From Ketobacter sp964016105 (lineage in GTDB: Bacteria; Pseudomonadota; Gammaproteobacteria; Pseudomonadales; Ketobacteraceae), in the NCBI GenBank assembly GCA_964016105.1, contig CAXHEX010000017.1:38905-102904 (forward strand): a DNA stretch of 64,000 nucleotides, given 5' to 3'. Position 1 is the first letter of the stretch. Each line of letters starts with the position of its first letter. A program made the position numbers and the translations under genes. This document shows positions 46,027 through 55,862 of the stretch, piece after piece. The notes under the pieces are model-generated. The model had not been told where the DNA came from. It did no database searches and saw only the letters and a program-made list of their open reading frames with translations.

Positions 46027-47796
46027 ATGCGTGATTTCCTTATTCCAATAAAAAAATCCTTTTTATATTTTTGCAGCGCAATCTTCTGTATGGCATGCGG
46101 AGGTGAAGCCAGTAAAAGCTTAGACCCCTGGCCTGATTCAAACTGGACGCCATCTAAGAAAGAATATGGCATGGTGGTTGAAAAGCGAATCCCGGTCACG
46201 ATGGATGACGGCGCCACCTTGTATGTGGATGTGGGTTATCCGGCGGACCCAAACACGGGAGAAAGAGCGGATGGTGATTTCCCGGTTTTGTTAACACAAA
46301 ACCCTTATATGGTGCCCGGTACAAATAGTTCTGCCATTTCTCCCACTAAATATTTCGTGTCGCGGGGTTACATCTATGCCGTGGCACAAATACGGGGAAC
46401 GGGCAGAACCACTGGTCCCGGGGGAGAACCGGTGGTGTTTGATATGTTCAATGAGCGAATGGCTCAAGATGGGGTTGAGCTTGTTCGCTGGGCTGCTGAG
46501 GAACTTGATCAGTCCAATGGTGATATTGGTTTGGATGGTTGTTCTTTTCTGGGAATTACGCAACTGTTTACCGCAGCGGCCATCGGCCCCAATTCTCCCA
46601 TTAAAGCGATTCTACCCACCTGCGCAGGAACCGGCTACGAGTTGTATTTCCCTGGGGGCATTATGGGGGGCACCTTGCCCTTATCTGGATTGCGACCAGC
46701 CAACTTAATGATGGGCATGAGTAATTTCTCTGTTAATGCAGATCATCAAAGTGCGCTCACGAAAAAATATGAGCAAGGTGAAAGAGAAGCCTACAACGAC
46801 GAATACTGGCAAACTCGTGACACCATTAATACGGGAGAGAAAATTGTAGCGAACGGTATCCCTGTACTTCTTTACACCGGCTGGCAGGCGGCGGAGATGG
46901 GGGACACCTACTCATTGTTCACGGTGATGCAAAATGCTTATGCCGGACGTGCTGCGCACCTGGGGATGAACCCTGGTCAACAGGGTACTGGCCGTTACCA
47001 AATGATTATGGGGCCGTGGGGCCACGGAATGGGAATAGAGGATCGAATTAAACTGCAATGGTTTGATCATTGGGTTAAGGGGCAGGATACAGGGTTAGAT
47101 GAAATAAACACACCCGCACACCTTTGGGAATTAGAATCCGAGCGCTGGGTCCATGGGGAAAGAATACCGCTAACGGACCGCTACACCACGTTGTACAGTA
47201 ACGCCAATGGCTCCCTTTCAACCGCAAAGCCGGAGCAAGCAACGCAGCCCTTACAATGGGTTCAGCCGGATCAACCCCAAGGCAAACTAATCTATACCAG
47301 CGCACCAGCGCAGCAAACCTGGTCTATTGCTGGCCCCATATCCGTCTCCATTTGGGCCAGTTCCTCCAATACCAATATGGCGTTGATCGCATCTTTATAT
47401 GACGTTGCCCCTGATGGAACCCGTAAAGAAATCAGCCACGGATCCCTGATTGGCAGCCTCAGAGAAAATGACCCAAACAAGACCTGGTTAGACAGTGATG
47501 GCAAGTTGATATTACCTTCTCATCCGTATTTTACCGATGACTACTTAGTGCCTGGAGAAATTGAGCGTTTTGATATCCGCATCTTGCCCACCATGTGGTC
47601 TCTGGCGGAGGGGCATTCGCTGCAACTGGAAATCACCAGCCAGACCGAGAAAAAACGCTGTCAAATACTCAATGTGTTTGGCCCACCCATGCCCTGTCAG
47701 CCAAGTGAGCCGCAGGCGGATAGTTTAAAAGACGGTGAATATTCTGTTTTTAGCGGTGGCGAAACACCTACATTAGTCAATCTGCCTTTGCTGTAG
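46027..47796 (+). CDS. CocE/NonD-family hydrolase, predicted lipoprotein
   Basis: Alpha/beta hydrolase of the X-Pro dipeptidyl-peptidase S15 / cocaine-esterase family, 589 residues. The signal peptide ends with a probable lipobox Cys24 (FCMAC). The catalytic Ser is near 173 in GCSFLG, after the oxyanion-forming QNPYM. The His is likely in GPWGHGMG. The C-terminal jelly-roll domain (GPISVSIWASSSNTNMALIASLYDVAPDGTRKEIS) is typical of the family and fixes the call. It probably hydrolyses an ester or amide at the cell surface. It starts 50 bases after the P450. Confidence 0.9.
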   Translation: MRDFLIPIKKSFLYFCSAIFCMACGGEASKSLDPWPDSNWTPSKKEYGMVVEKRIPVTMDDGATLYVDVGYPADPNTGERADGDFPVLLTQNPYMVPGTNSSAISPTKYFVSRGYIYAVAQIRGTGRTTGPGGEPVVFDMFNERMAQDGVELVRWAAEELDQSNGDIGLDGCSFLGITQLFTAAAIGPNSPIKAILPTCAGTGYELYFPGGIMGGTLPLSGLRPANLMMGMSNFSVNADHQSALTKKYEQGEREAYNDEYWQTRDTINTGEKIVANGIPVLLYTGWQAAEMGDTYSLFTVMQNAYAGRAAHLGMNPGQQGTGRYQMIMGPWGHGMGIEDRIKLQWFDHWVKGQDTGLDEINTPAHLWELESERWVHGERIPLTDRYTTLYSNANGSLSTAKPEQATQPLQWVQPDQPQGKLIYTSAPAQQTWSIAGPISVSIWASSSNTNMALIASLYDVAPDGTRKEISHGSLIGSLRENDPNKTWLDSDGKLILPSHPYFTDDYLVPGEIERFDIRILPTMWSLAEGHSLQLEITSQTEKKRCQILNVFGPPMPCQPSEPQADSLKDGEYSVFSGGETPTLVNLPLL

Positions 47797-47846
47797 ACTG
47801 GTGTTAGGGAAATTGGAACAAACAAAGAAACAAGGACGTTTTCAAA

Positions 47847-50198
47847 ATGCTTAATCTTATCAAGATCAGTCAGCATATACTGAAGCATTGGATTATCTAC
47901 ACAGGGCTGGTACTGCTAGTGACTTTTGCCGCTCTGGTTTCCATAGCCGGAGTCACCATAAATGACAGGCAGTACCTTCCCGGGCTTAAAATCAACAATG
48001 CGTTCCAGGATTGGTTCAGAAAAGATGACCCCGGCAGGGTAGTCTATAAAGAATTCCAAGATCTATTTGGCAGCGACGATAGCGTGGTGGTGGCCATTGA
48101 TCATGGTGTGGTATTTACACAAGCCACCATTGATACGATCGAAATTTTGACCCGAGAGCTGGAACAGCTTGAAGGCGTTGAAAAGGTGACTTCCCTTTAT
48201 AATGTTGATGAGATTCGAAGTGAAGATGACACGGTCATTGTGGGTAGCATGTTTGATCAGCAACCCAATTTGGATTTACAAGCAATACAAAGGCGCGCAT
48301 TGGCAAACAAGTTGTATCGCGGCAATGTGGTTGATTCGAAAGGTACTGTCAGCGCAATTTGGATACGATCCATGGTGGATCCGGGCAGGGCTAACCACCA
48401 GCGTAAACTAACCGATGATGTATATGGGGTTTTGCAGCGTAATTTGGTAGAAGGCCAAGATTATTATGTTGCGGGTACGGCTGCGGTTATCGCAGCAGAA
48501 GATAAAGCCAGTACCGAGGAAGCACTACTGACCTATTTCTTGCTCAGTATTATATTGATTTTGGTTCTTTATGTTTGTTTTAAAAACCTTGTTTTGGTAT
48601 TTGCACCACTTACAGTGGTGTCCCTGGCTGTTATCTGGGTGTTTGGCCTATATCCTTTATTGGGCGCTGAATTCAATTTGTTGTCCAGTGTTGTGGCCAG
48701 TATGGTGTTAATGATTGGTGTGGCCAATGCCATTCATTATGTTACTCGATATCAAGCCCAATACAGGCTTAATCATGATGCGCAGAAGGCTTCAATTCAA
48801 GCCTTCGCGTCTGTAGCAAAAGCCTGTTTTTTTGCCATCGTCACCACGGCTGTGGGCTTTTTCAGTATGGGAATATCCAAATTCCTTCCCATCAGTGAAT
48901 TCGGGTTTTATTCCGGGATCGCATTGCTGCTGGCATTTGTGTTGCTCATGCTGATGCTGCCCATTGCAACCGCTAAATTGAATGCGCACTCCGCAATTAA
49001 GTCAACCGAGGAGAAACCCTCTGTTGCTCTGGACGTTCTGTTTATAAAGATTGCGCGTTTCAATAGAAAGCATCCATTTGCGGTGTTGCTCACTGCATTG
49101 GTGGCATTGGCCATCTCTGTTATTGGGATGGCAAAGATTGAAATTAACACCAACTTTACCGAGTTTTTCCTGGAGGATCATCACTACAGGCAGTCCGTTG
49201 GCTTTATTGACCAGAACCTTGAAGGTTCCCTTGGTATGGAAATATTGCTTGAAGGGGAGCCGGGTAGCTTAAAGTCTCCACAGCTACTTACGAAGATCGA
49301 AGCGCTGCAATCCAAGTTGGAAAGCTACAAAGAAGTCACAAAAACCCTTTCCCCCGTGGACTACTTGAAAGAGCTAAACAAAGCGCTAAACGAAAATGAT
49401 CAGCGGTACTTTGTGGTGCCTAATTCTGAACAGGAAGTGGTTCAATTTGCGTTTCTGGGGGAAGAGGTTTTAACGGATTTTCTGGATACCCTAAATTACA
49501 GCTATGGCAGGGTCCATGTGAGATTATTGGATCTGGATTCCAGTGAAGTGCTTAGGGTCAGTAATTTAATCAAATCAGATATAGATGAAATTCTCAGCGA
49601 TAGTCCTATTAACGTGTCCGTAACGGGCATTATGGAACTGTATTCAAAGTCGGCAGATTACATCGTTGAAAGCCAGGTTTATGGGCTGGCTTTGGCATTA
49701 ATTTTGGTTTTCGGTTTGGTTGCGTTCTTTGTCCGGTCTGTTCCGTTGGCTTTACTTGTGATGCTTCCTAACGTTACGCCCATCATTCTAACGTTTGGGC
49801 TGATGGGGTGGTTTGGTATTCGACTGGACTTCGGCACCGTGGTGGTAGCCTCGGTTGCTTTGGGGCTGGCTGTAGACGATACCATACACTTTATTTCTGG
49901 GTTTAAGGATTACTTTGATCAGTATGAAGATTACGACATTGCCATAGAGAAGACGCTGTTGAAAGTGGGGCCCCCCATGTTGATTACCACACTGGTGTTG
50001 TTTTGTGGTTTCTCCGTAGTCATGATTTCCAGTTATCTACCGTTAATTTACTTTGGTATTTTGGCTGCACTCACGGTATCCAGCGCTTTGGTGGCAGATA
50101 TGTTTGTTTTACCCTGTTTGTTGAAGCTGCTTAAACCTCTTAAGCCCAAAAGTAAATCCCATCAGCAGGCTTACGCAGTCACCCAGCTTCCCGATTAG
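47847..50198 (+). CDS. MMPL/RND-family transporter
   Basis: A 783-residue RND-superfamily protein with two repeats of one helix plus a periplasmic loop plus a bundle of five helices. The first bundle spans about 225-385 and the second about 610-765. The polar membrane motifs are VANAIHYVTRYQAQ and GLAVDDTIHFISGFKDY, the second with the acidic pair expected for proton coupling. Proteins of this HpnN/MmpL-like subfamily move lipids, hopanoids or sterols. The position between the hydrolase and a TetR gene suggests transport of the compound handled by this cluster. AAGGA precedes the ATG. Confidence 0.92.
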   Translation: MLNLIKISQHILKHWIIYTGLVLLVTFAALVSIAGVTINDRQYLPGLKINNAFQDWFRKDDPGRVVYKEFQDLFGSDDSVVVAIDHGVVFTQATIDTIEILTRELEQLEGVEKVTSLYNVDEIRSEDDTVIVGSMFDQQPNLDLQAIQRRALANKLYRGNVVDSKGTVSAIWIRSMVDPGRANHQRKLTDDVYGVLQRNLVEGQDYYVAGTAAVIAAEDKASTEEALLTYFLLSIILILVLYVCFKNLVLVFAPLTVVSLAVIWVFGLYPLLGAEFNLLSSVVASMVLMIGVANAIHYVTRYQAQYRLNHDAQKASIQAFASVAKACFFAIVTTAVGFFSMGISKFLPISEFGFYSGIALLLAFVLLMLMLPIATAKLNAHSAIKSTEEKPSVALDVLFIKIARFNRKHPFAVLLTALVALAISVIGMAKIEINTNFTEFFLEDHHYRQSVGFIDQNLEGSLGMEILLEGEPGSLKSPQLLTKIEALQSKLESYKEVTKTLSPVDYLKELNKALNENDQRYFVVPNSEQEVVQFAFLGEEVLTDFLDTLNYSYGRVHVRLLDLDSSEVLRVSNLIKSDIDEILSDSPINVSVTGIMELYSKSADYIVESQVYGLALALILVFGLVAFFVRSVPLALLVMLPNVTPIILTFGLMGWFGIRLDFGTVVVASVALGLAVDDTIHFISGFKDYFDQYEDYDIAIEKTLLKVGPPMLITTLVLFCGFSVVMISSYLPLIYFGILAALTVSSALVADMFVLPCLLKLLKPLKPKSKSHQQAYAVTQLPD

Positions 50199-50261
50199 CC
50201 TGTTTTGTTGTAGCCTTGGCTTTATTGTGGGTTTATTGGGTATGTTCGCTGGGGTTTGTCG

Positions 50262-50861
50262 GTGGTTGCAAAAAGTGGAAAACGAGAGCAGATAATCAAG
50301 GCCGCTACGGCAGTGTTTATTGAGAAGGGCTATGCCGGGGCCAGTCTGTCAGAAATAACGCTGCGTTTCGGTGGTTCGAAAAGCACGCTGTATAGCTATT
50401 TCAAGTCCAAAGAAGAGCTGTTTATGGCAGTGATGGAAGAGATGGCTTTGAATACCGCCAAGCCGCTGATCGAAGATCTGGGGCAAGGCCGCAATGTAAA
50501 AAAAGCCATGGAAACCTTTGTCTATGAGGTCATGAAACTACTTTGCACCACAGAGATGATCGAGTTTAGGCGAATGCTAATCAGTGAGGGGGGGCGCACT
50601 CAAATAGGCAAAAAAATGCACGAGCTGGAAGGCAGAAAATACATGGAAAAATTTGCCCAGTTTTATACTGACAACATGCGTGCAGGACGCTTTATCAAGG
50701 CAGACCCTTTGGAGGCTGCTACCCACATGTACTCCCTATGTTATGGTCCCCCGGTACAAATGGTGCTGGTGGGTGTAATTAAATCTGTTTCTGATGCTGA
50801 ACTGAAAAAAGCCGCACAATCTGTAGCGAAATTCTTCTTGCGAGCCTACATGGTGGACTAG
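50262..50861 (+). CDS. TetR-family transcriptional regulator, after MMPL gene
   Basis: A 199-residue regulator from the GTG at 50262, with GGGG seven bases upstream; a TTG at 50256 is also possible. The helix-turn-helix is FIEKGYAGASLSEITLRFGGSKSTLYSYFKSKEELFMAV. The C-terminal domain resembles the AcrR-like TetR_C_7 type. It follows the MMPL gene by 63 bases. A strong promoter with a 19-bp operator lies just downstream and faces the second FadL gene, so I infer that this regulator binds there. Confidence 0.92.
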   Translation: MVAKSGKREQIIKAATAVFIEKGYAGASLSEITLRFGGSKSTLYSYFKSKEELFMAVMEEMALNTAKPLIEDLGQGRNVKKAMETFVYEVMKLLCTTEMIEFRRMLISEGGRTQIGKKMHELEGRKYMEKFAQFYTDNMRAGRFIKADPLEAATHMYSLCYGPPVQMVLVGVIKSVSDAELKKAAQSVAKFFLRAYMVD

Positions 50862-50910
50862 GTTTAATTGGCCAGTTAGTTCTCGCAACCTGACAGCAAC
50901 AAAAATCTAC

Positions 50911-50940
50911 TTGACACTTTTGCAGCCAAAATTACACAAT
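50911..50940 (+). promoter_or_regulatory. sigma-70-type promoter facing the second FadL gene
   Basis: TTGACA at 50911-50916 is a perfect -35. The -10 is TACACA (spacing 16) or CACAAT (spacing 18). The operator at 50946 lies just past it, over the likely start site. Confidence 0.6.
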
Positions 50941-50945
50941 AAAAC

Positions 50946-50964
50946 GAACTGTACGGTACGGTTC
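50946..50964. promoter_or_regulatory. 19-bp palindromic operator, TetR type
   Basis: GAACTGTAC-G-GTACGGTTC is a palindrome with one mismatch per half and a single central base. It directly follows the promoter. This size and layout are typical of TetR-family operators. Confidence 0.7.
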
Positions 50965-51225
50965 TGAAAAGACAGTATTATAAATCTATAAAGGCCCAGT
51001 TTCAGATTTTAATAATCAGTAGCGGATAGTTCTTAGATGCAGTCGCTTTAGCAAACCCATTAATCGATTGATCAATTCAACTGTGGTTGTAGTTGTGGTT
51101 GTGGTTAAGGCCAAGGGTGCTACCCGGCTAATGGCTGCCAATAATAATCCCGTTCAAACTTTCAAGGATGAAGAGACAGCGGACAATGGTAAAACACGCA
51201 ACTATTAGAATAACGGCTAAAAACC

Positions 51226-52947
51226 ATGAAGAATGCGATCTCTATGCCCTTACCTGTGGGCAGTCCTCAGTGGCTTTTCTTTACTTTTGTTGGGGTATTT
51301 AATCTACTTGTATCTAACACGTTGCAAGCGGCGTTTACCGACGATCTTGCCATCGGAAATGCAAAAGCCTTGGGGTTGGCCAATGCGGTTACTGCTGATC
51401 CACCTGGTGTGGATTCCATTCATTTTAATCCGGCGGGTCTTACTCGATTGGATGGCAGACAAATGTTACTCAAGTTTGTGTCCGGGGATTTTACTGCCAA
51501 TACCTACTTTGGCGAGTATGGAGAATATCAACAAAAAATATTGGACGACGCGGCACAAATCTTTCTTGATGAAAATGGTGATATTACCCAAGAAGGCATC
51601 GACTTTTTGTATGATGAGGCTTACGGCAAAACCAGTGTGACAGCGGGCCCAACGGTCATGACTCCGGGCAAGGGTATGGAAGATAAGTCCATGTCTTTTG
51701 GTATGACCGGTGGTGCTTCCTATCGTGCTCCAGGCAGCATCTATAGTTTTGCCACTAGCGTATACGCTCCCATGATGATGGGAGCCCATAAAGAGGATGA
51801 TGACCCGGGCCGTTTTTTTCAACAGCGTAGCGCCTTCGCACTGCTTGCGTATTTTTCACCTTCTGTAGGCATAGAGCTATCCGATACTTTATCAATCGGT
51901 TTTTCCCTCAGTGTCAATTACGCCGGTATGGGCTTGGAGATGCCAGTTCGAGCCCCAAACGATGGTCTTTTCTTAATTCCTGGGCCTTATATCGGTGGTT
52001 TATTGTGTGATGAAAACGGTGATCCTGTTATATCTGAGTTGAATTTATGCGAGCCTATTGCGCCCTATAGTCAGATCACCACCCTTAAATTTGAAGCTGA
52101 ACAAAATGATGCCCTTGGTTTTAATTTGGGTGTGCTCTGGAACCCTAAGCCATGGCTTACTTTGGGTTTATCTTATAATTCCAGCGTGACTGTAAAACTC
52201 AAAGGGACATTTGATTTCCCTGTGGAGCCGGAATTCGAGCAGTTTATGTTGACCTTTATGTCTGGCAGCGTCTGGGGTGGAGTTGTCGATCTTACGGATT
52301 CCCTTGGTTTTCGATTGCCCTCTAAAGAAGAGTTGGAGGCTCAAGGCGGTGGTAACATTCGTATCAGGTATGAGGTTCCCCAGCGACTTAATGCCGGTAT
52401 CAGTGTTCAGGTCACCCCAAGCTGGAAGTATAACTTCGATATTAAATGGACCGATTGGTCCAAGTTCAGCAATATCGATGTGCAGTTTGATCGGGACGTT
52501 CCGCTGTTAGCGTTTGGTAATTTGGTGGATGTCACGGGTACTGGTGGTGCAAGGGGCATCAAACCCAATGCGGTAACTTATCGCCTGGGTCTAAAAGACG
52601 TTACCTATTGGTCCATGGGTACAGAATATCAATGGACAGACAATTTTAGTTTGCGTGCTGGGATTCAAGAGCGTCCTTCCGCCGTGGACCCTAGAACACC
52701 CAATGCGTCGATCACCATATCCGAAGGCTATCTTTACTCCTTGGGTGCCTCCTACACTACCGAAAGTAAAAGCACGATTGATTTTAGCGTAGGCTACATG
52801 AACAGTGATGCGTTTTATCCTGCCTGTTCTGCTGTAGGAAACGATTGCGATCCAGTGGATTTAACCTATGCCCCTTACCAAGGTGAAGATATATCAACTG
52901 AAGTGACATTTCTTTTATTTGAGCTTTCTTACAGCCGCTATTTTTAG
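51226..52947 (+). CDS. FadL/TodX-family outer-membrane transporter, copy 2
   Basis: Paralogue of the protein at 29611, 573 residues, with the same post-signal segment (DLAIGNAKALGLANAVTADPPGVDSIHFNPAGL). The signal peptide is long, ending near residue 36 (NTLQAAF). The C-terminus FELSYSRYF ends in Phe, as needed for barrel assembly. It is longer than copy 1 and the middle differs, with insertions such as FLDENGDITQEGIDFLYDEAYGKT. This suggests a different substrate. It is followed 23 bases later by the paraoxonase-like gene. Confidence 0.9.
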   Translation: MKNAISMPLPVGSPQWLFFTFVGVFNLLVSNTLQAAFTDDLAIGNAKALGLANAVTADPPGVDSIHFNPAGLTRLDGRQMLLKFVSGDFTANTYFGEYGEYQQKILDDAAQIFLDENGDITQEGIDFLYDEAYGKTSVTAGPTVMTPGKGMEDKSMSFGMTGGASYRAPGSIYSFATSVYAPMMMGAHKEDDDPGRFFQQRSAFALLAYFSPSVGIELSDTLSIGFSLSVNYAGMGLEMPVRAPNDGLFLIPGPYIGGLLCDENGDPVISELNLCEPIAPYSQITTLKFEAEQNDALGFNLGVLWNPKPWLTLGLSYNSSVTVKLKGTFDFPVEPEFEQFMLTFMSGSVWGGVVDLTDSLGFRLPSKEELEAQGGGNIRIRYEVPQRLNAGISVQVTPSWKYNFDIKWTDWSKFSNIDVQFDRDVPLLAFGNLVDVTGTGGARGIKPNAVTYRLGLKDVTYWSMGTEYQWTDNFSLRAGIQERPSAVDPRTPNASITISEGYLYSLGASYTTESKSTIDFSVGYMNSDAFYPACSAVGNDCDPVDLTYAPYQGEDISTEVTFLLFELSYSRYF

Positions 52948-52970
52948 AAGGTAACTCATCGGATTGAGCC

Positions 52971-54038
52971 ATGATAAAGCGTTTAGTCTATGTGGTTAGT
53001 CTGGTTCTGTCCGCTACTGTCATGGCTTCGATTGATGGACACACCATTGACAACGGTAGAGTTGATATTCTCATGGGGGTGAATAACGTAGAAGATCTAG
53101 TGGCCATACCCCACAGCCCCTGGATTATTGGTAGTGGTGTGGGAAGCTGGCGGTTTCACGGTGGTGCTCTGCATCTTATCAATGAAGATCAGTTTACGGT
53201 TAGCACCGTGGACCTGAATGATTTTAACGGTGAAGATGCACAGGCACCCTATGATCAATGTGATTCTGCTCCTGATCCAAGCGCTTTTTCCGCCCATGGT
53301 CTGAGTCTCGTTCCCCATGGTGAAAATACCTATAAGCTGTATGTGGTGAATCACGGTGGTCGTGAGGCCATAGAAGTGTTTCACATTAGTTTAGCAACAG
53401 CTGAGCCCACTTTTTCATGGGTTGGTTGTGTTTACAGTCCTTCTATGACATTCCCCAATGCAGTGGCTGGACGCTCCGATGGCAGCATCGTGTTATCGGT
53501 CACCATGGACTTGAATGGCTATGTTCAACGGGTGTTCGATGGCGAATGTTGCGATAAAACCGGCGCCGTATTCTCTTGGAATAAGCAATCCGGTTGGGAA
53601 TACCTAGAAGGCAGTGCTTTTGCACAAAATAATGGTATCGAATTATCTCAGGATGAGCAGTGGGCTTTTGTGGCGTCACTGCCCGATGCCAGTGTCACTC
53701 GTATTCCTTTAGATCCATCGTTGGGAGAAGCCACTCGAATTCCATTGGCGTTCTATCCCGACAATATACGCCGTAGTCCCGACGGTAAATTACTGGTGGC
53801 CGGAGTGGAAAATACCGGCTTGCTCAAAGTCAATTGGTGCGTGGGCATAAACTACCCTCACTGTGCCATTGATTATCGGGCAGATAAAATTGATCCAGAA
53901 ACTTTGCAAGTGACACCGGTTTACTCTGGGCAGGGCAGTTATGACTTTGGTCTTGCAACTTCGGCATTAGAAACGGCAACAGGGCTTTGGTTTGGTTCAG
54001 TTAGAACAAAAACCGTGGTTAGAGTTCGTTATGACTAA
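52971..54038 (+). CDS. secreted paraoxonase/SMP-30-like six-bladed propeller, possible lactonase
   Basis: A 355-residue exported protein with signal peptide MIKRLVYVVSLVLSATVMA. The segments HGLSLVPHGENTYKLYVVNHGG and FPNAVAGRSDGSIVLSV resemble the paraoxonase-type calcium propellers, in which Asn and His residues of these loops bind calcium and catalyse lactone hydrolysis. Three Cys pairs suggest disulfides. A lactonase would fit after ring oxidation by the P450s or a Baeyer-Villiger step, but only the fold is supported here. It forms an operon with the second FadL gene. Confidence 0.72.
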   Translation: MIKRLVYVVSLVLSATVMASIDGHTIDNGRVDILMGVNNVEDLVAIPHSPWIIGSGVGSWRFHGGALHLINEDQFTVSTVDLNDFNGEDAQAPYDQCDSAPDPSAFSAHGLSLVPHGENTYKLYVVNHGGREAIEVFHISLATAEPTFSWVGCVYSPSMTFPNAVAGRSDGSIVLSVTMDLNGYVQRVFDGECCDKTGAVFSWNKQSGWEYLEGSAFAQNNGIELSQDEQWAFVASLPDASVTRIPLDPSLGEATRIPLAFYPDNIRRSPDGKLLVAGVENTGLLKVNWCVGINYPHCAIDYRADKIDPETLQVTPVYSGQGSYDFGLATSALETATGLWFGSVRTKTVVRVRYD

Positions 54039-54064
54039 TCACCCATTGATAATTCTGATTCGTT

Positions 54065-55441
54065 TTATTTTACTGGTCTCAAGATCAGAGGCAGCCCGTC
54101 TTTCGGTTTCAAAATGGGCGCCCAAACTAAGTTGGCATTTTCTTCTGGCATGGGGTAGCCGTCTTTGAGTCTAAATTCGTAGGATTGGATAACATTAAAC
54201 AAGACGCACTTGTAGAGCAATTGAGCGAAGTGCATTCCTATGCATTTATGAGCGCCACCACCAAACGGCATCCAAGTGTGGGGGTGACGCTTATGTTCTT
54301 CTCGGGGCGCTGAGAAGCGCATGGGTTCAAAACGTTCCGGATTGTCCCACCACTCCGGCATGCGCTGCATGTAAATCATCGGTACTGTTAGCACTGTGTT
54401 GGCGGGAACAGGATAACCGCCTAGCTCACATTCTTTCACGCTACGACGCAAGAAGCTGTTGGCCGGTGGAAACATCCGCAGTACTTCTTTGAATACATAG
54501 CCCAGCAACTCTAACTGCTCCAGTTGATCGAAACCGACAAATTCCGTTTGCAGAGACGTTGCCTCCTCGCGAATTTTATTTTGCCATTCTGGGTGAGCCG
54601 CCAGTAGATAGAAGGTATTGATGAGTGCGCTGGCCACTGTGTCGTGGGCGGCTAACATGAGGAAACGAAGGTGTTCAATAACTACTTGATCGGAAAACAA
54701 TTCACCGTTTTCGTCTAACTCCTGGCAGAAATAGGTCATCATATCTTTCTCATTGCCTTGGCGTTTAGTGGGCATAAGTTGTTTGAGAAAAACATCTAAT
54801 AAGTCTTTGGCCTTGAGGCCTTTGTGGTAGGAAAGACCAGGGATATTTAAGCGCAGGATAGCTGTTGTGGCTGCCAACAAATCGCCGAATGCGTGGGTTA
54901 GGGTTTCAATTTCACTGTCCAGTTTAACACCAATAAAAATTTGTGACGCGATATAGAGCGTGAGGTTCTTGATTGCAGGAAAGGTAACAAATTGATTCTC
55001 ATCTCCCCACGGCTGCACAAAGCCCGGTAGGATCTCATTGATGATTTCCGTATACCCTTGCATTGCATCACTTTTAAATGCGGTTTGCATGATGCGTCGA
55101 TGGAAACGGTGTTCATCAAAATCCCTAAGCAACAATGCACCATCAAACAAACCTTCTAATGAAAATTGATAACCCATATGGGTGGAGAAATTTTTAGCTT
55201 TGTCTACCGCTATTTCGCCAGCCAGATCCGGGCTTAATGCCACCAGACCATTTCTGGTGAACAGGGTTGCTCTGCTTAGATCGCCGTATTTTTGATGATG
55301 CTCGCGATAAAAATTGTAGGGGTCAAATAAGGTGCGGGATAGATTTCCGATGTAAGGGATGCCGAACTTCCCAGGGATATGATCCAGATGAGTGTTGTTT
55401 TTCTGGCTGTAGCTTGCCTTGGTTGATTGCATTACATCCAT
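54065..55441 (-). CDS. cytochrome P450, copy 2
   Basis: P450 of 458 residues, not a close copy of the one at 44585. The I-helix motif is AAHDTVASAL, the ExxR is KEVLRMFPP, the PERF-type segment is NPERFEPMRF, and the heme loop is FGGGAHKCIG with Cys near 400. The N-terminus has no membrane anchor; IPGKFGIPYIGN resembles the CYP51/CYP120-like start. No redox partner gene is adjacent. It is transcribed after the DUF2834 gene, 55 bases apart, and both are downstream of the 36-bp palindrome. Confidence 0.95.
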   Translation of the reverse strand: MDVMQSTKASYSQKNNTHLDHIPGKFGIPYIGNLSRTLFDPYNFYREHHQKYGDLSRATLFTRNGLVALSPDLAGEIAVDKAKNFSTHMGYQFSLEGLFDGALLLRDFDEHRFHRRIMQTAFKSDAMQGYTEIINEILPGFVQPWGDENQFVTFPAIKNLTLYIASQIFIGVKLDSEIETLTHAFGDLLAATTAILRLNIPGLSYHKGLKAKDLLDVFLKQLMPTKRQGNEKDMMTYFCQELDENGELFSDQVVIEHLRFLMLAAHDTVASALINTFYLLAAHPEWQNKIREEATSLQTEFVGFDQLEQLELLGYVFKEVLRMFPPANSFLRRSVKECELGGYPVPANTVLTVPMIYMQRMPEWWDNPERFEPMRFSAPREEHKRHPHTWMPFGGGAHKCIGMHFAQLLYKCVLFNVIQSYEFRLKDGYPMPEENANLVWAPILKPKDGLPLILRPVK

Positions 55442-55496
55442 GGGATAAACCTTAATACTATGAGGTGGTTGGGGTGATAGTCATGTAGTTGGCAAA

Positions 55497-55862
55497 TTAA
55501 GAGCGCTTGGTGGGTTGGGCTGGTGTTGGCTCCCAGTGTTTACCGAGCAACAAGCGTGACACGCTACCCTGTGCGCGAATGAGTGAAATCAGTAGATAGG
55601 GGAATGTGAATACAGCACCAAAAAATGCACCAATCGCACATAGTACGCTCACTGGTTTGGAGGGCTCTCGCCAATAGATCCATGCGGATACCAAAATAAT
55701 GTGCATAACGAAATCCGTATTAAATTGGGCGCGCCAGGGGTGGGAGAAGTCAGCAATGAATACGTTTCCTGCGAACAGTCCTAGCTCAGTTATGGCATAC
55801 GCTGAAACACCCATAAGTAACAGCCAAGAGAAAACAAGATATTTGCTCAAAATGGTTTTCAT
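55497..55862 (-). CDS. DUF2834-type small membrane protein
   Basis: A 121-residue membrane protein from the ATG at 55862, preceded by GGGGGA. Three helices are visible, near 9-28, 46-64 and 73-96 (VLCAIGAFFGAVFTFPYLLISLI). The FNTDFVMHIILVSAWIYWRE segment is typical of DUF2834 proteins. Function unknown. It probably shares a transcript with the P450 gene behind it. Confidence 0.75.
   Translation of the reverse strand: MKTILSKYLVFSWLLLMGVSAYAITELGLFAGNVFIADFSHPWRAQFNTDFVMHIILVSAWIYWREPSKPVSVLCAIGAFFGAVFTFPYLLISLIRAQGSVSRLLLGKHWEPTPAQPTKRS

Larger units (their letters stand above)
50862..51225 (+). other. 364-base regulatory gap between TetR and FadL genes
   Basis: The gap holds a promoter (TTGACA at 50911-50916), a 19-bp operator (50946-50964) and an implied leader of about 265 bases. 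Within the leader a GTGGTT repeat occurs at about 51072-51105. A 25-codon open frame starts at ATG 51131 and stops at 51208. The frame can be extended upstream through the valine-coding repeat, but it lacks a ribosome site, so I do not call it a gene. Confidence 0.5.
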
